From Branchinecta lynchi (taxonomy: Eukaryota; Arthropoda; Branchiopoda; Anostraca; Branchinectidae), in NCBI GenBank assembly GCA_023053575.1, contig JAKZAP010000005.1:10292001-10356000 (forward strand): a DNA stretch of 64,000 bases, read 5' to 3'. Of this stretch, positions 48,301-54,916 are shown piece by piece. The notes under the pieces are model-generated. The model was not told the DNA's origin, did no database searches, and saw nothing but the letters and a program-made list of their open reading frames with translations. Every line of letters starts with the position of its first letter. Position 1 is the first letter of the stretch. A program made the position numbers and the translations under genes.

Positions 48301-51300
48301 CCTAAATGTAGGGCTACAAAGCCCATCTACGAACTCGACTGGTCCGACGACCCAATGAATCCTCAAACCAAGTTTCATCAAAATATCTCATTCCGTTCGA
48401 GAGTTATCGTGCTTACACACGGACGGACAGACGGACAACTTTTGCGATGTCATAGGTATCCCTCCACTTACTTTTGGGATCCCAAAAACGAATCGACTGC
48501 TAGCTCCTGTGCTTTCGCGGAAGGCTAAGTCACGTCGCAAAAAACCATGGTCAGTATATGCATAGGTAGTGGGCATTCTCCCTGAAACTTATGTTCATTC
48601 TTGGACATTCTTATGCACAGATTAAAGAACAAGTACGTAAGCGCTCAGGCACGGACTGTGAAAGTAAAATGTTTGTCACATCTTATATACAAACAGCGTT
48701 ATAACCAAGACATTTCACATCCCCAATAACCAACAAATATTGAAATAATCTAAATTGAAATCATCCCAGTTTAAAAGCTTAGACAAACCGCATTGAGAAA
48801 TCCAAAGAAGATCTTCAAAATTTTGCAAGAACGGTCTATGTTTCAATACTTAGCCAGTCCGACACTTTAAACCTCATTTCCATTAGCAAGTGTAATAAAA
48901 CCAAATCGTTTTATTGCCTGATTACAATCACAACTTTATTAAGATCGGCTATCATCGATCATATGACAAAACCGTCCTGTTTCCAACTCGTCATTGAGGA
49001 TTAGAGTACGCCACGTGGCCTTATTTGTTACCGAAATCCACATCTATACATATATTTCCACAAGTATACAAAAGTTGAACTTTAGACATGTCAAAGACGA
49101 ACAGCGAAGACGACTCACCGGAAATCTGGGCCCAGTTACCCATGAACGGGAGGGGGGGGGGGGGGGGGGGGGGGGGGTCGGGACCAATCAAATTGTATAT
49201 CTAGACCTAAATATCCTCGGATATACCAACTTAGAGTTCGATTCCAATCACAGGTAAAAAACTTTACTCATGCGCAAACTGGACCCACTTGCCCCTGAAC
49301 CAAGAGGGGGTGGGGTTTGAGGCCCGCAAAAAGCAAAAAAAAAAGAACTCAATGCTCACAAACCTACCAAGTTTCAACTTTATACCTGCTGATTCCTGTC
49401 ACGGGTAACAAACTTTACTCCTGAGCAATCTGGGCCCAGTTATCCTTGAACGGGGTGGGTGGGGGAGGTGCAACTTTGAAAGTAATTTCTCAGCCGTAGG
49501 ATCCACAAGTACAAGGAATTTCATCGTCATGTGCCCAGGTCTGGGCACAAGTAAACCCCAATCCCCACAAGTGTACCAAGTCTGAACACGAGTTATGAGC
49601 TCCACAAAATACGGTGAAAACCGAAAGCTGCTACAGCTCTCGCAATAGTGGAATGTTCCAAGGAACACTCCACTAAAAAATAGGCCTCTTTAAGATACAT
49701 TACCAAGCAGGCATTAACCATACTTTCCCAGTTTACACCTACCTGATCTATCGTGTCAACAGGAACAGAGATCCACACGAACAGGGGGGCAACAAAGAGC
49801 ATGACAAAAGCACTCGCGAACCGTCTTCTGATAGTTGCCGGGTGGTCCCTGAAACAGACGTATACACTACAATATATATACAAACATATATAGGTTTATA
49901 TTAAAAAAAAAAAAAACCTCTCATAGACAAGCTTACTCATGGGAAAACTGGGCCCAGCTGCCCATGAACGGGAGGGGGGTTGGGGGTGGTTCAACTCTAC
50001 ATATATATCCCCAACCCCTATGATCCAAAAGCACATACGAATTTCTCGTCTTATCACCAGTTATTGTCAAGTTAAAAACATTAAGAAATGGGCAATCTAG
50101 GCCAAATGCCCCTGAACTAAGTGAAGAAAGTAAAAAGAGACCATAATGCTCACAAACCTACCAAGCAGCCTACCCACTAGTGTACCAAGTCTGAACTTGA
50201 TACTTGCACTGGTTCGCGAGTTATGAGCTCCATTAAATACGGTGAAAACCGAAAGCCGAAAGCTGCCACAGCGCTCGCAATAGTGCGAATGTTCCATGGA
50301 ACACTCCACTAAAAAGAATAGGCTGCCTTTACACGGGCAACAGCTCTCTAAAGCAGATAGAAAGGTAGCCGTACCTAGGCCGATCAATGAAGTTACACAA
50401 GTAAAGAGAATAGACCAAATATAAATACAGAATCAGCATGTCTTCTTGCCGGGCACTCATATCGACCAAGAGATTTGGGTTGAACTAGATTTGTAGTGAA
50501 ATAGGAAGTGAACATGAGTCATCATCCAGCCGCCTACCTGCCCACTGCCCTATGCGCCAGCTTATTCTACATCGTTACCTATTCAGTGTTATGCGTTAGT
50601 GTCTTATTTTTTGTATGTACTACTGTGCTAATGCCTAATTATTAAATAGCTTGTCTGCAATAAAATCCTTTATATCTTGGTGTCGTCAAATTCTGGTCAA
50701 AACTATCAACAGGTTGAGAACGAATTAGCGACATGGAATCTATATGTCTTCTTATCCCTTAACCTACACTTCAGCCAAGTCAATTACGACACTTTTTGTT
50801 ATAAAAAATTTCAGAGAAAATCACTATGTCTCTTACACTGTCCGATAGAACGCCTGTTTTCACCAGATTTCGGTCGAACTAGCCTACCACATTTCCAGTG
50901 AGGAATAAGGTGCAGATGTGTAGGCCTACTGAGGTTTTTTTCCAAGGGATGACCTGAACACACATATGCTCATGTATTAACTGTAGCCCTTTCTCTCGTC
51001 CCTAAATATAGTGCTATGGAGCACACTTATAACCGACACTTTTATCGATCCTCGCATCATGTTCGGCCAACGAATCTTAACCTATTCAAGAGCAATCGAG
51101 CTTACAGACTGACAAGACAGACGATGTGCAAGTAGCCTATTTCATATCATAGGTACCACCCTAGTGACATCTGAGGTCTCGATAAGAGGCAAGCTTCACT
51201 GACTTATCTAAATCAGCTCTGGAGAACATTATCCTGAAATGTTAGTCCTAGACCAAATGTACAAACTATCTAGGAACACACAAAACAAGGCAAATTTGAC

Positions 51301-51525
51301 AACTAAACGTTTTAACAGTTCAAAAGTTTATTTGTGCATGTTCAATATCCTAATCCATAAAGCTATCAGCTTGGTGTAAAAGCTGACTAAGTTCAGAATG
51401 GTGGTAAACGAAATTAGCACTAACCTTGGCTCCCGAAATCTGACAGTCCAAACATACAAACTGGAGACATAAGTGACAGAAAGCACAAAACAGGATCCAA
51501 TGCCATATATTATTCTGGCAATCAT
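29198..51525 (-). CDS. RCE1: RCE1, CAAX prenyl protease 2, first five coding exons (3' end not found)
   Basis: RCE1 is the endoplasmic-reticulum membrane endoprotease that removes the last three residues of prenylated CAAX proteins such as Ras. Five exons join in phase: 51425-51525, 49743-49848, 39425-39563, 31083-31250 and 29198-29266, coding for about 194 residues. The order of conserved segments is the family's: a first membrane segment ending SSLYVW, RDHPATIRRRF, MGLRLPG with a hydrophobic stretch, RNYVVAPLSEEFTFRAC and AHFHH. The glutamates fall at residues 140-141 and the histidine at 173. The start ATG at 51525 has A at -3. The final segment with the second catalytic histidine and the asparagine was not found. 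Introns are about 1.6, 10.2, 8.2 and 1.8 kb and are full of repeats. Confidence 0.93.
29925..30255. repeat. inverted repeat, arms about 85 bp
   Basis: The left arm (about 29930-30020) contains CTGTCAGAAGTTTCATAA and GGATGCGCGGTTTCAA. The right arm (about 30175-30255) contains the reverse complement of both, in mirrored order. The spacer is about 160 bp. The 154-codon reverse frame at 29595-30059 crosses the left arm and is not supported as a gene. It lies in RCE1 intron 4. Confidence 0.65.
30310..31060. mobile_element. segment bracketed by facing Penelope-like ends, with a 212-bp tandem duplication
   Basis: The left boundary, on the minus strand, carries the hammerhead-like core and then GCTGACGTATCCGTTGT and ATTGTTTGAATAT. 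The right boundary (31000-31045, plus strand) carries AGCTGACGTATCCGTTGTC and CATTGTTTGAATATTAAT without the core. Between them a segment with TTTTTGACACGGC, GCTGTTTTTGCTGCACG and AATAAGGGACTGA occurs twice, near 30508 and 30720. No reverse transcriptase frame is present. Confidence 0.5.
30361..30430 (-). ncRNA. hammerhead-like motif, altered core
   Basis: The minus strand reads CTGACAA, then GGACCCTT, a loop, AAGGGCC, GAAATAT and, further on, GCTGACGTATCC. The hammerhead core requires CTGANGA and GAAA flanking stem II. Here stem II and GAAA are intact but the sixth core base is A instead of G, so activity is unlikely. Stem I cannot be drawn from adjacent bases. Confidence 0.45.
31083..31250 (-). 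CDS. RCE1: RCE1 coding exon 4, catalytic glutamate motif
   Basis: The acceptor TTCCTTCTAG gives a start in phase 1 that continues the previous exon as NKRYIQSCFRSLHW. It then encodes RNYVVAPLSEEFTFRAC, carrying the EExxxR motif of the CAAX protease (ABI) family, and CPWFFGV. The donor is GTTG/GTAAGT, phase 1. All catalytic residues expected in this segment are present. Confidence 0.95.
31353..32624 (+). mobile_element. helentron-like element, copy 4, composite 5' end
   Basis: The start reads TAAGCTCATATGGCACTTGC, then follows the 8720-9260-type sequence for about 280 bp (GCTGGGTCAGATGG, AAAACCCTTGAGGC). From about 31640 it follows the main family (GGTCGGATCGG, CCAAGTTTCATCCCAATCG) to the hairpin of TATGGCACTTG and CAAGTGCCATA and an A-run. 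It either recombined between two families or captured a different 5' end. It begins 103 bp before RCE1 exon 4, in intron 3. Confidence 0.78.
33378..34876 (+). CDS. non-LTR retrotransposon ORF2 fragment, reverse transcriptase to C-terminal zinc knuckle
   Basis: An unbroken frame of about 499 codons begins at the insertion junction. Motifs occur in order: FLDLRKAFDSVD (catalytic aspartate), GVRQGCTLSP, FADDT with the catalytic pair, LNVKKTEVV, FKYLGF, and a C-terminal CPLC...HFLSRC knuckle. The endonuclease and finger regions are missing because of 5' truncation. The frame extends 28 codons further upstream only by chance, through host repeat. With no internal stop the insertion is probably recent. 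Clade not assigned. Confidence 0.9.
33378..34968 (+). mobile_element. 5'-truncated LINE inserted in a 140-bp repeat unit
   Basis: The unit reads TTCAGCATG up to 33377. Then LINE sequence starts in the middle of a reverse transcriptase and runs to (ATT)n at about 34951-34967, after which the unit resumes as CCTAAATCGAACATC. The element therefore replaced only about ten bases of the unit. The 3' part contains CAATACAATTATTATT, typical of a LINE tail. It lies in RCE1 intron 3, opposite to the gene. Confidence 0.9.
35459..36535. other. AT-rich stretch with a 28-base A-run, no gene recognised
   Basis: The forward frame 35625-35909 (94 codons) matches nothing known. The sequence then becomes AT-rich and reaches a run of about 28 A's at 36337-36364. 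This could be the tail of a retroposed transcript, but no source gene or flanking duplication can be identified. Confidence 0.4.
36539..36905. repeat. minisatellite, two 184-bp units with 66-bp subunits
   Basis: CTGTTTTAGCCGGGG begins at 36541 and 36725. Within each unit GTTTAGG(T/C)TTGGGACAATTT occurs twice, 66 bp apart, with GGGGACGTTTT words between. The minus-strand frame 36536-36814 therefore shows repeating NCPKPKRP and EKTSP peptides. A protein of such repeats is possible but nothing supports it: no flanking exon signals and codon positions do not look constrained. It lies in RCE1 intron 3. Confidence 0.8.
36986..37048 (+). ncRNA. hammerhead-like motif, altered core
   Basis: The plus strand reads CTTACGA, GGACCCTTGCC, AAGAAGAGCC, GAAATATCGCTG and then AGCTGACGTATCCG. 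Stem II (GGACCCTT against AAGAGCC) and GAAA are present. CTTACGA differs from the required CTGANGA at one position, so catalysis is doubtful. The following text GCAATCGTTTGAATAT matches the ends at 30310 and 31040. Confidence 0.45.
37090..37948. other. no gene recognised
   Basis: The text TAATTTGGTGACATTT at about 37744 recalls the start of an LTR-element body and is followed by a 108-codon frame (37804-38130), but no pair of long terminal repeats and no gag or pol motif is seen. Nothing else is supported. Confidence 0.35.
37949..38227 (+). repeat. GGGATCCCAAAA-family fragment
   Basis: It opens GAAACAAGACCAAAAATCCC, then AAAAATTTAATATTTGATCC and CAGACAG, as in the start of the 47427-48489 copy. 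It continues with GAGAAAACCAAGTTCAGATA and TTTTGACGTAACTGATCG before meeting the tail of the LINE at 38228. The 3' half of the family is missing. Confidence 0.6.
38228..39305 (-). mobile_element. 5'-truncated LINE, CR1/L2-like, in RCE1 intron 3
   Basis: On the minus strand it starts in the reverse transcriptase at DIRKAFDRDNH and ends after a 100-bp 3' UTR with AATAAA and a (GATT)n tail at 38228-38245. The tail and motif spelling are CR1/L2-like; this is inference. It has the same orientation as RCE1 and its 5' end is 119 bp beyond the donor of exon 3. Confidence 0.85.
38329..39305 (-). pseudogene. LINE reverse transcriptase, truncated, one early stop
   Basis: After DIRKAFDRDNHE a TAG is met. 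The frame then continues for 310 codons without a break: LFEKLRTRGMP, GIKQGGIISPLLFNVFIDDL, YADDMVLMAPS with the catalytic aspartates, VKYLGYFLDDDL, and a C-terminal part ending CPEPPNG. The stop and the missing N-terminal half make it non-functional. It is older than the LINE at 33378 or simply hit by one mutation. Confidence 0.85.
39425..39563 (-). CDS. RCE1: RCE1 coding exon 3
   Basis: The acceptor is GTGTTCTTTAG and the exon opens VGLLSLMGLRLPGVLQATIV. The rest is a membrane segment ending LVYDGAIHILF. The donor is TTTA/GTAAGT, phase 1. A 5'-truncated LINE in the same orientation ends 119 bp downstream of the donor. Confidence 0.92.
39721..39850 (+). mobile_element. helentron-like element, 5' end only (copy 5)
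   Basis: GAGCTACGAGCCCATATGGC follows an A-run, then AGTAGGTGG, CAAGAAAGTAGATGA and GGCCATCCAAAAATGCGG(T), as in the other 5' ends. After about 130 bp it is lost and other repeat sequence follows. No hairpin end belongs to it. Confidence 0.7.
39955..42930 (+). repeat. GGGCCCAGTTGCCC-family copy, interrupted by helentron-like copy 6
   Basis: The left part (39955-40265) has CTGGGCCCAGTTACCCGTGG and CTGGGCCCACTTGCCCATCA with G-rich tracts, and ends at GTCAAGTTAAAAAAAC. The right part (42569-42930) resumes with CAGGGCCCAATTGCCCCTGA and CCAAGTTTCAACTTGATACA. In the copy at 20790-21400 these two parts are continuous. The copy lies in RCE1 intron 2. Confidence 0.75.
40269..42568 (+). mobile_element. 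helentron-like element, copy 6
   Basis: The start is GAGCTACGAGCTCATATGGC after AAACAA, and the end is the TATGGCACTTG / CAAGTGCCATA hairpin. It is nearly identical to copy 1 over its whole length, including the C-runs near 40651 and 40771 and the closing GACCGACAGACCGACTGACG, but has a single X and Y block where copy 1 has several. The likeness implies recent transposition of this lineage. It sits in a datable empty site, being inserted in another repeat. Confidence 0.88.
43219..43376 (+). mobile_element. 158-bp foldback element with CACTGTAAA ends
   Basis: It begins CACTGTAAAAAGTTTCTCCG and ends AAATTTACAGTG, flanked by TA on both sides (43217-43218 and 43377-43378). The inside holds GCAGTATTTGCTACTGGGAT and its approximate reverse complement GTAGCAACTACTGC. 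The TA duplication would fit a Tc1/mariner-type miniature element; the superfamily is inference. Confidence 0.7.
43377..43830. other. no gene recognised
   Basis: This intronic stretch of RCE1 intron 2 contains no recognised repeat, exon or RNA gene. Frames are short and unsupported. Confidence 0.4.
43831..45676 (-). mobile_element. helentron-like element, copy 7, reverse and diverged
   Basis: On the minus strand the 5' end at about 45676 reads AGCTTATATGGCACTTGTTA, then CGAGTAG and TACAAGAAA. The body has CACCAAGTTTAATTCCGATC, GATCACCCGTTCAAGAGTTA and the closing GACCGACCGACAGACGGACA, then CGATCACTATATC. The terminal hairpin is decayed: only CACCATTG stands where CAAGTGCCATA is expected. It is the most diverged full-length copy. 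Confidence 0.75.
45677..46443. other. no gene recognised; short open frame at 46289-46423
   Basis: A 44-codon forward frame (46289-46423) reads MTKNDSSKAFLNVIFQFPNK and continues to AEIQRDDPATL. It looks protein-like but matches no family I know and has no partner exon. The rest of the stretch shows nothing recognisable. Confidence 0.3.
46444..46613. mobile_element. 170-bp foldback element, CACTGTAAAAAG family
   Basis: The left arm CACTGTAAAAAGTTTCTCCG, then TATAAAGATTAA and GTATTTGCTACTCGGAT, is mirrored by the right arm ATCCAAGTAGCAAATAC, then TTAATCTTTATACGGAGAAA and CTTTTTCAAGTG. The arms are about 70 bp. It is a member of the family at 43219-43376. Confidence 0.75.
46614..47284. repeat. 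decayed relative of the CACTGTAAAAAG family, right end
   Basis: The end at 47284 reads GAGTAGTAAATACTGCAGTT, then AACACTAATCTTTGTTCGGA and GG with a T-run and ACAGTG. This is the reverse complement of the family's first 65 bases. No matching left end other than 46444 is seen, so this may be the far end of a longer element whose left arm is shared with 46444-46613. The middle has scattered GGATTA and TAATCC words only. Confidence 0.5.
47287..47420 (+). repeat. GGGCCCAGTTGCCC-family 3' fragment
   Basis: It contains ACCAAGTTTGAACTTGATAC, TTGCACTGGTTCACGAGTTA, TGAGCTCCACAAA and CCGAAAGCTGCTACAGCGCT, then GTGGAAGGAACAC. It is cut off by the following element at 47427. There are no open frames. 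Confidence 0.75.
47427..48489 (+). mobile_element. GGGATCCCAAAA-family element, uninterrupted
   Basis: It runs from AACAAGACCTAAGGTTTCGA and TGGGATCCCAAAAA through four body units of about 140 bp (ATCTAATCAACTAGAAATAA-type words). The C-rich tract CCCCCTCCCCCACCCC and CACCAAG-like TTTCATCAAAATATC follow. Then come GTTCGAGAGTTATCGTGC, ACACGGACGGACAGACGGAC and the end CTTTTGGGATCCCAAAAA. It is the reference copy for 32861-35458. No protein. Confidence 0.8.
48590..48990 (-). repeat. interspersed repeat, reverse partner of 8160-8560
   Basis: The reverse complement of this stretch matches 8160-8560 through GTTTGTATATAAGATGTGAC, CATTTTACTTTCACAG and the CATATGATCGATGATAGCCG region. Identity is moderate with many small gaps, so the two copies are old. 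There is no recognisable coding sequence or terminal structure. Confidence 0.65.
48995..49690 (+). repeat. GGGCCCAGTTGCCC-family copy with a 26-base G-run
   Basis: It contains AATCTGGGCCCAGTTACCCA and then a run of 26 G's at 49152-49177, the longest in the window. Further on are CTGGACCCACTTGCCCCTGA, TACCAAGTTTCAACTTTATA and GTGTACCAAGTCTGAACACG, ending with GCTGCTACAGCTCTCGCAAT. It abuts RCE1 exon 2 on its downstream side. Confidence 0.75.
49743..49848 (-). CDS. RCE1: RCE1 coding exon 2
   Basis: The acceptor is CTGTTTCAG followed by G, completing arginine, then DHPATIRRRF, the most conserved N-terminal signature of the family, and a hydrophobic stretch ending SVPVDTIDQ. The donor is GATCAG/GTAGGT, phase 0. 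It lies within a cluster of GGGCCCAGTTGCCC-family repeats. Confidence 0.9.
49920..50320 (+). repeat. GGGCCCAGTTGCCC-family copy in RCE1 intron 1
   Basis: It contains ACTGGGCCCAGCTGCCCATG with G-runs, TTATTGTCAAGTTAAAAACA then TTAAGAAATGGGCAATCTAG, and ACCAAGTCTGAACTTGATAC with GTTCGCGAGTTATGAGCTCC. At 50060-50085 it shows the uninterrupted form of the A-rich site where helentron-like copy 6 inserted elsewhere. Confidence 0.75.
50321..51424. other. RCE1 intron 1, remaining part; a degenerate repeat near the end
   Basis: At 50990-51150 there is a diverged stretch with CCCTAAATATAGTGCTATGG, a GAGCAATCGAGCTTACAGAC word and GACAAGACAGACGATG. These follow the order of the 3' part of the GGGATCCCAAAA family. 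Nothing else is recognised. Confidence 0.45.
51425..51525 (-). CDS. RCE1: RCE1 coding exon 1
   Basis: It encodes 33 residues from ATG through IGSCFVLSVTYVSSLYVW to REP, plus two bases of an arginine codon. This is the first membrane-spanning segment of RCE1; vertebrate proteins carry about 40 more residues ahead of it. The donor is CCAAG/GTTAGT, phase 2. The upstream 250 bp contain no recognisable promoter element; a LINE tail begins at 51773, so the promoter region is short or includes repeat DNA. Confidence 0.88.
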
Positions 51526-51772
51526 TTTATTTCTTCAGGACTATGTCAAAAAAAGCTGAAGGCACGAGCAATCACCACATTTTGCACCTCAAGGCTTTTA
51601 CAGGTCAAATAAGCTTTTTGACATCTTGGGATACTGATGGGTGGTACGTCTAGAAAAAAAAATTCTTCAAAGAATCTAACCATGCAGATATCAATCACAA
51701 TTACCAACTTATAACTAGCCCTGCTTAAGAGATTATTCCATGCAAACTGTCTAGTTTTAATCAACTAGCATA

Positions 51773-52042
51773 TGATGATGATGATGATGATGAAATTTTA
51801 TTTATGCACTTAAGAAGAGGAAAATAGCGCAGTACACTGAGCTTTCAATAATGTAGTAAATGCTTGATTTGAAAAAAGAAAGAAATGGGACCAGTCGGGT
51901 CTAAAAAATCTTCTTCCTAGATGGAATGCGAAGAAATGGCCAAGGACCGAAACGCGAAGGTCCTCGGCAATTGAAGACAACTTTGCACTTAAGTCAGAGG
52001 ACAAAAAAGTTGCAGTTATACGGGAATTCCTATATCGTCGCG
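51773..52042 (-). mobile_element. LINE 3' end with (CAT)n tail
   Basis: On the minus strand it reads GACGATATAGGAATTCCCGT, a short frame with SDLSAKLSSIAEDLRVSVLG and HFFAFHLG, then TATTGAAAGCTCAGTGTACT, AATAAA and six CAT units. The corresponding frame in the copy at 28590-28745 reads SAIAQDLHVSALGHLSAFHL, so this was probably once coding, perhaps the C-terminus of ORF2. This is the uninterrupted reference for 26962-29135. Confidence 0.7.
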
Positions 52043-52045
52043 GAA

Positions 52046-52600
52046 TAATAATAATAATAACAACGTTTATTTCCTGAATAGCTCATATAATTACTCGCTA
52101 GCGTCGGATCGTCACACAATTCTTAACACGGCTAAAACTTTATAATCCCTTTTCAATAATTACCTTAAAATATTTCTATGTATATACAATTAATAACGAA
52201 TATATCATGGTTCAGAATTAAAATAATTTACGAAATATGGTACAAATGACGAAAGATACCGGTCAGTAGAGTTTATATCGGGGCGATCAAGTCTGGTACA
52301 ATTACGGGTTGCAGCGCGAAGCCTTGTTTCAGGTCGAGTTTGGTTCGGGGCCTCGTAATCCGGTAGGAGAGATCTATGAAGATCAGAGGACAAGCATTTA
52401 CGTCCAAAATCCATTGTCAACTTGTGGCGTCTTTCAGACAGAGTAGAGAGACCAAGCCTGTCTAGACCCGCTTCATACGAAGTGTAGGTGGGGCCTAGCA
52501 TGAAAGGTATATTTTCTATTTGACAATCAATAAACTTGGTTTGTTTTTCGAATGTTGGTTTGCAAAATGTTTCCGTCTGAAAAACGAGTATCATTTCAAA
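52046..52600 (-). mobile_element. LINE 3' fragment, C-terminus of reverse transcriptase ORF
   Basis: The minus-strand frame 52205-52594 reads YTSYEAGLDRLGLSTLSERR, then HKLTMDFGRKCLSSDLHRSL and LPDYEAP. The YEAGLxxLGLxTLxxRRxxL pattern is common at the C-terminus of CR1/Jockey-like ORF2 proteins. A (TTATT)n-type tail at 52046-52060 marks the 3' end, directly against the LINE end at 51773-52042. The upstream part is missing. Clade is inference. Confidence 0.75.
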
Positions 52601-53364
52601 TTTAAATTCAAAACATTTTTAAGTGGGTACTGGGTTCCAGTACCCACTCCAACGTTTGAGCACCTTGCAATTCCTCCCTTCTTTCTTTCCGAGTTTTTAC
52701 TAACTTATTGCGATTAAGCTAATTCTCCTTTTCTTGCGTTTTTGTCACAAATAGGATCGAGAATGGGGATAGATTTCTAATCTGCAGAAGCGTCAAGTTG
52801 GTTCGATAGTCAATTCTTGATTCTCCGTCTCCGTCCTGACAGGTAAACAAAGGGTGGGTATTCAGTATGTATAAACAGGTATTAACCGATGGCTAAATTA
52901 GTGTTTTTGTTAAAAGCGAGAACTGTGAAGCGAGAAGAGCAAAAACGGTCATTGGTATGAGAAGTGAGACCTGAGAATTCACATAAAAGACGAAACTAAT
53001 GGAGCACTCTGCCCAAACCAAAACTTTAGGATTTGTGTGTCTGAACAAAATGGCCTAGCATAGCTCAAGTCTGTTACATACAGTGTTGGTGCTGACTAAA
53101 TGACAACAAAATTACAGATCCTAGGCCAAAACAGACCAAACCTAAAAACAGGCCAAACCAAAAAAAAAGATTACTTACTTTGGGGACTTATTTACTTTGG
53201 GGACTTGGAGGCTTTCTTTCTAAAAACTTTGCCTTCACTTTGCACTATACTAACTCAGTTAGTCTGGCCCAATGCTGTCAACCACAAACCCCTGATTTCT
53301 GGATACTCTATGCCAAACAATGAGTATAGGGGAGAGTAGGGTATGACATGGCGGGTAGTACGAC
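52601..53364. other. no gene recognised
   Basis: The forward frame 53100-53339 (79 codons) and others are unsupported. The stretch should be within or near the 3' part of UBA3 if that gene's last exon lies in this window, but no matching exon was found. Confidence 0.35.
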
Positions 53365-54908
53365 CAGGGGCGTCGCAAGTGCATTTTCGGGGGGGGGGGG
53401 GGGGGGGGCAGAGCCAAAATTTGACCGAATCTTTCAAAAACTTTACCGAATCCTAGAACTAAGAATTCAAGCTTTAAATTATGGAACAAGAAACGATTAC
53501 GTAGGAAGAGTAACAAGAAGCAAGGGCAGCATGAAAGAGGATAACCCAACTATTAGGCGGCGTTTTCGGGAAGCCCACATGTAGAATATATTACCGGGCA
53601 TGATTGAAGTAACAGCTTCTATCTATTATAACCTATACAAAACTAAATCGAGCTCCGCAGGCGAAAATTTTTCAAATCTTTTTTTTTTTTCTCCAGGCGA
53701 AAATTTAACTGCTTCTCTTACAAATTCTATAATTTACCGTTGATTGAATACCAAAACTCTAAGAAGTTCCAGAAATCGGATGGAGCAACGTTCCAGCAGC
53801 AGCAGCAACTGTAGTCTATTTACTATACTACCCATAATCACATAAAGTGAGCCACCGCAGGCGAGATTTTTGTTTGCTTTTTCCTGCCAAATTTAATTTC
53901 CATCCAAATTCTAGCTTTTAACTTTTCAAAATCTCAATCCTAAAACTGGCTTAAAACCCCCGTCAAATGACACGCCCTTCCACAAAATAGAGAATATTAC
54001 GAAAAGTGCTGCAGGCGGAATTTTCTTTTAACCAAATTTAATTTCTTTTTTAAACAAATTTAATTTCCATCCAAATTCTAGCTTTTAATTTTTCAAATCT
54101 CAATGCTAAAACTGGCTTAAAACCACCGTCAAATGACGCTCCCTTCCACAAAATAGAGAATATTACGAAAAGTGCTGCAGGCGGAATTTTCGAAATATTT
54201 ATGATTAGATATGGTTTTGGGGATCCAAAATAAAAGTAAGGACTATCGATGGTATCATAGATCATCCCTTTTGTCTGCGACCAGGGCTTCACTCGACCTC
54301 TTCTGAGTTTCGAGGTTCATGATAGCTTCCGAATCCTGGCAATTACAACGAATAAATTACCGAATCACAGTTATTATAAAGAATAAGTTTAGACCGATAG
54401 CATGTTCGGGATTCTGCATAACTAACGTATCACGGTTATTATACCGAATTGTTTTGGTATCGAAAGACTACTGAACAATATTCTTATTCGGTATACTTTC
54501 GTCGAAACTGGAACGAAGTCAGGATTCCTGGTTAACTTCCCAATCCTGGAAATTATACTGAATAAACTACAGAATCCTAATCGGGATTTTGTGTAAATCT
54601 CCGTAAATATACCGAATAGTTCCGGCATCGAAAAACTACCAAATGATTTCAGTAAATTCTCTCACCAAATTCGTGATAACTACCGAATACTGGCAATTAT
54701 ACCGAACTCGATCATTGTACCGAAGATAATTGTACATATAGCCTATTTAGGATTCTTTATAAGTACCGAATCCACGTAAATATATCGAATAGTTCTGCTA
54801 TTTAAAAAATACCGGACAATTTTAGTAAGACTGTGGGCCTCCGATCCAAAATTTTACCGAATCTCAAATAGGTTGGGGGGGGGGGGGGGTGCTGCACCCC
54901 CGCCCCTG
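53365..54908 (+). mobile_element. hAT element, 1544 bp
   Basis: It begins CAGGGGCGTCGCAAG and ends CACCCCCGCCCCTG. The flanks AGTACGAC (53357-53364) and AGTATGAC (54909-54916) agree at seven of eight positions. A G-run of about 20 follows the left end and one of 15 precedes the right end. The inside carries CCGCAGGCGAAAATTTTT-type blocks three to four times (the reverse of TTTCGCCTGCGG in two other hAT elements) and many TACCGAAT words. No transposase. Confidence 0.88.
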
Positions 54909-54916
54909 AGTATGAC

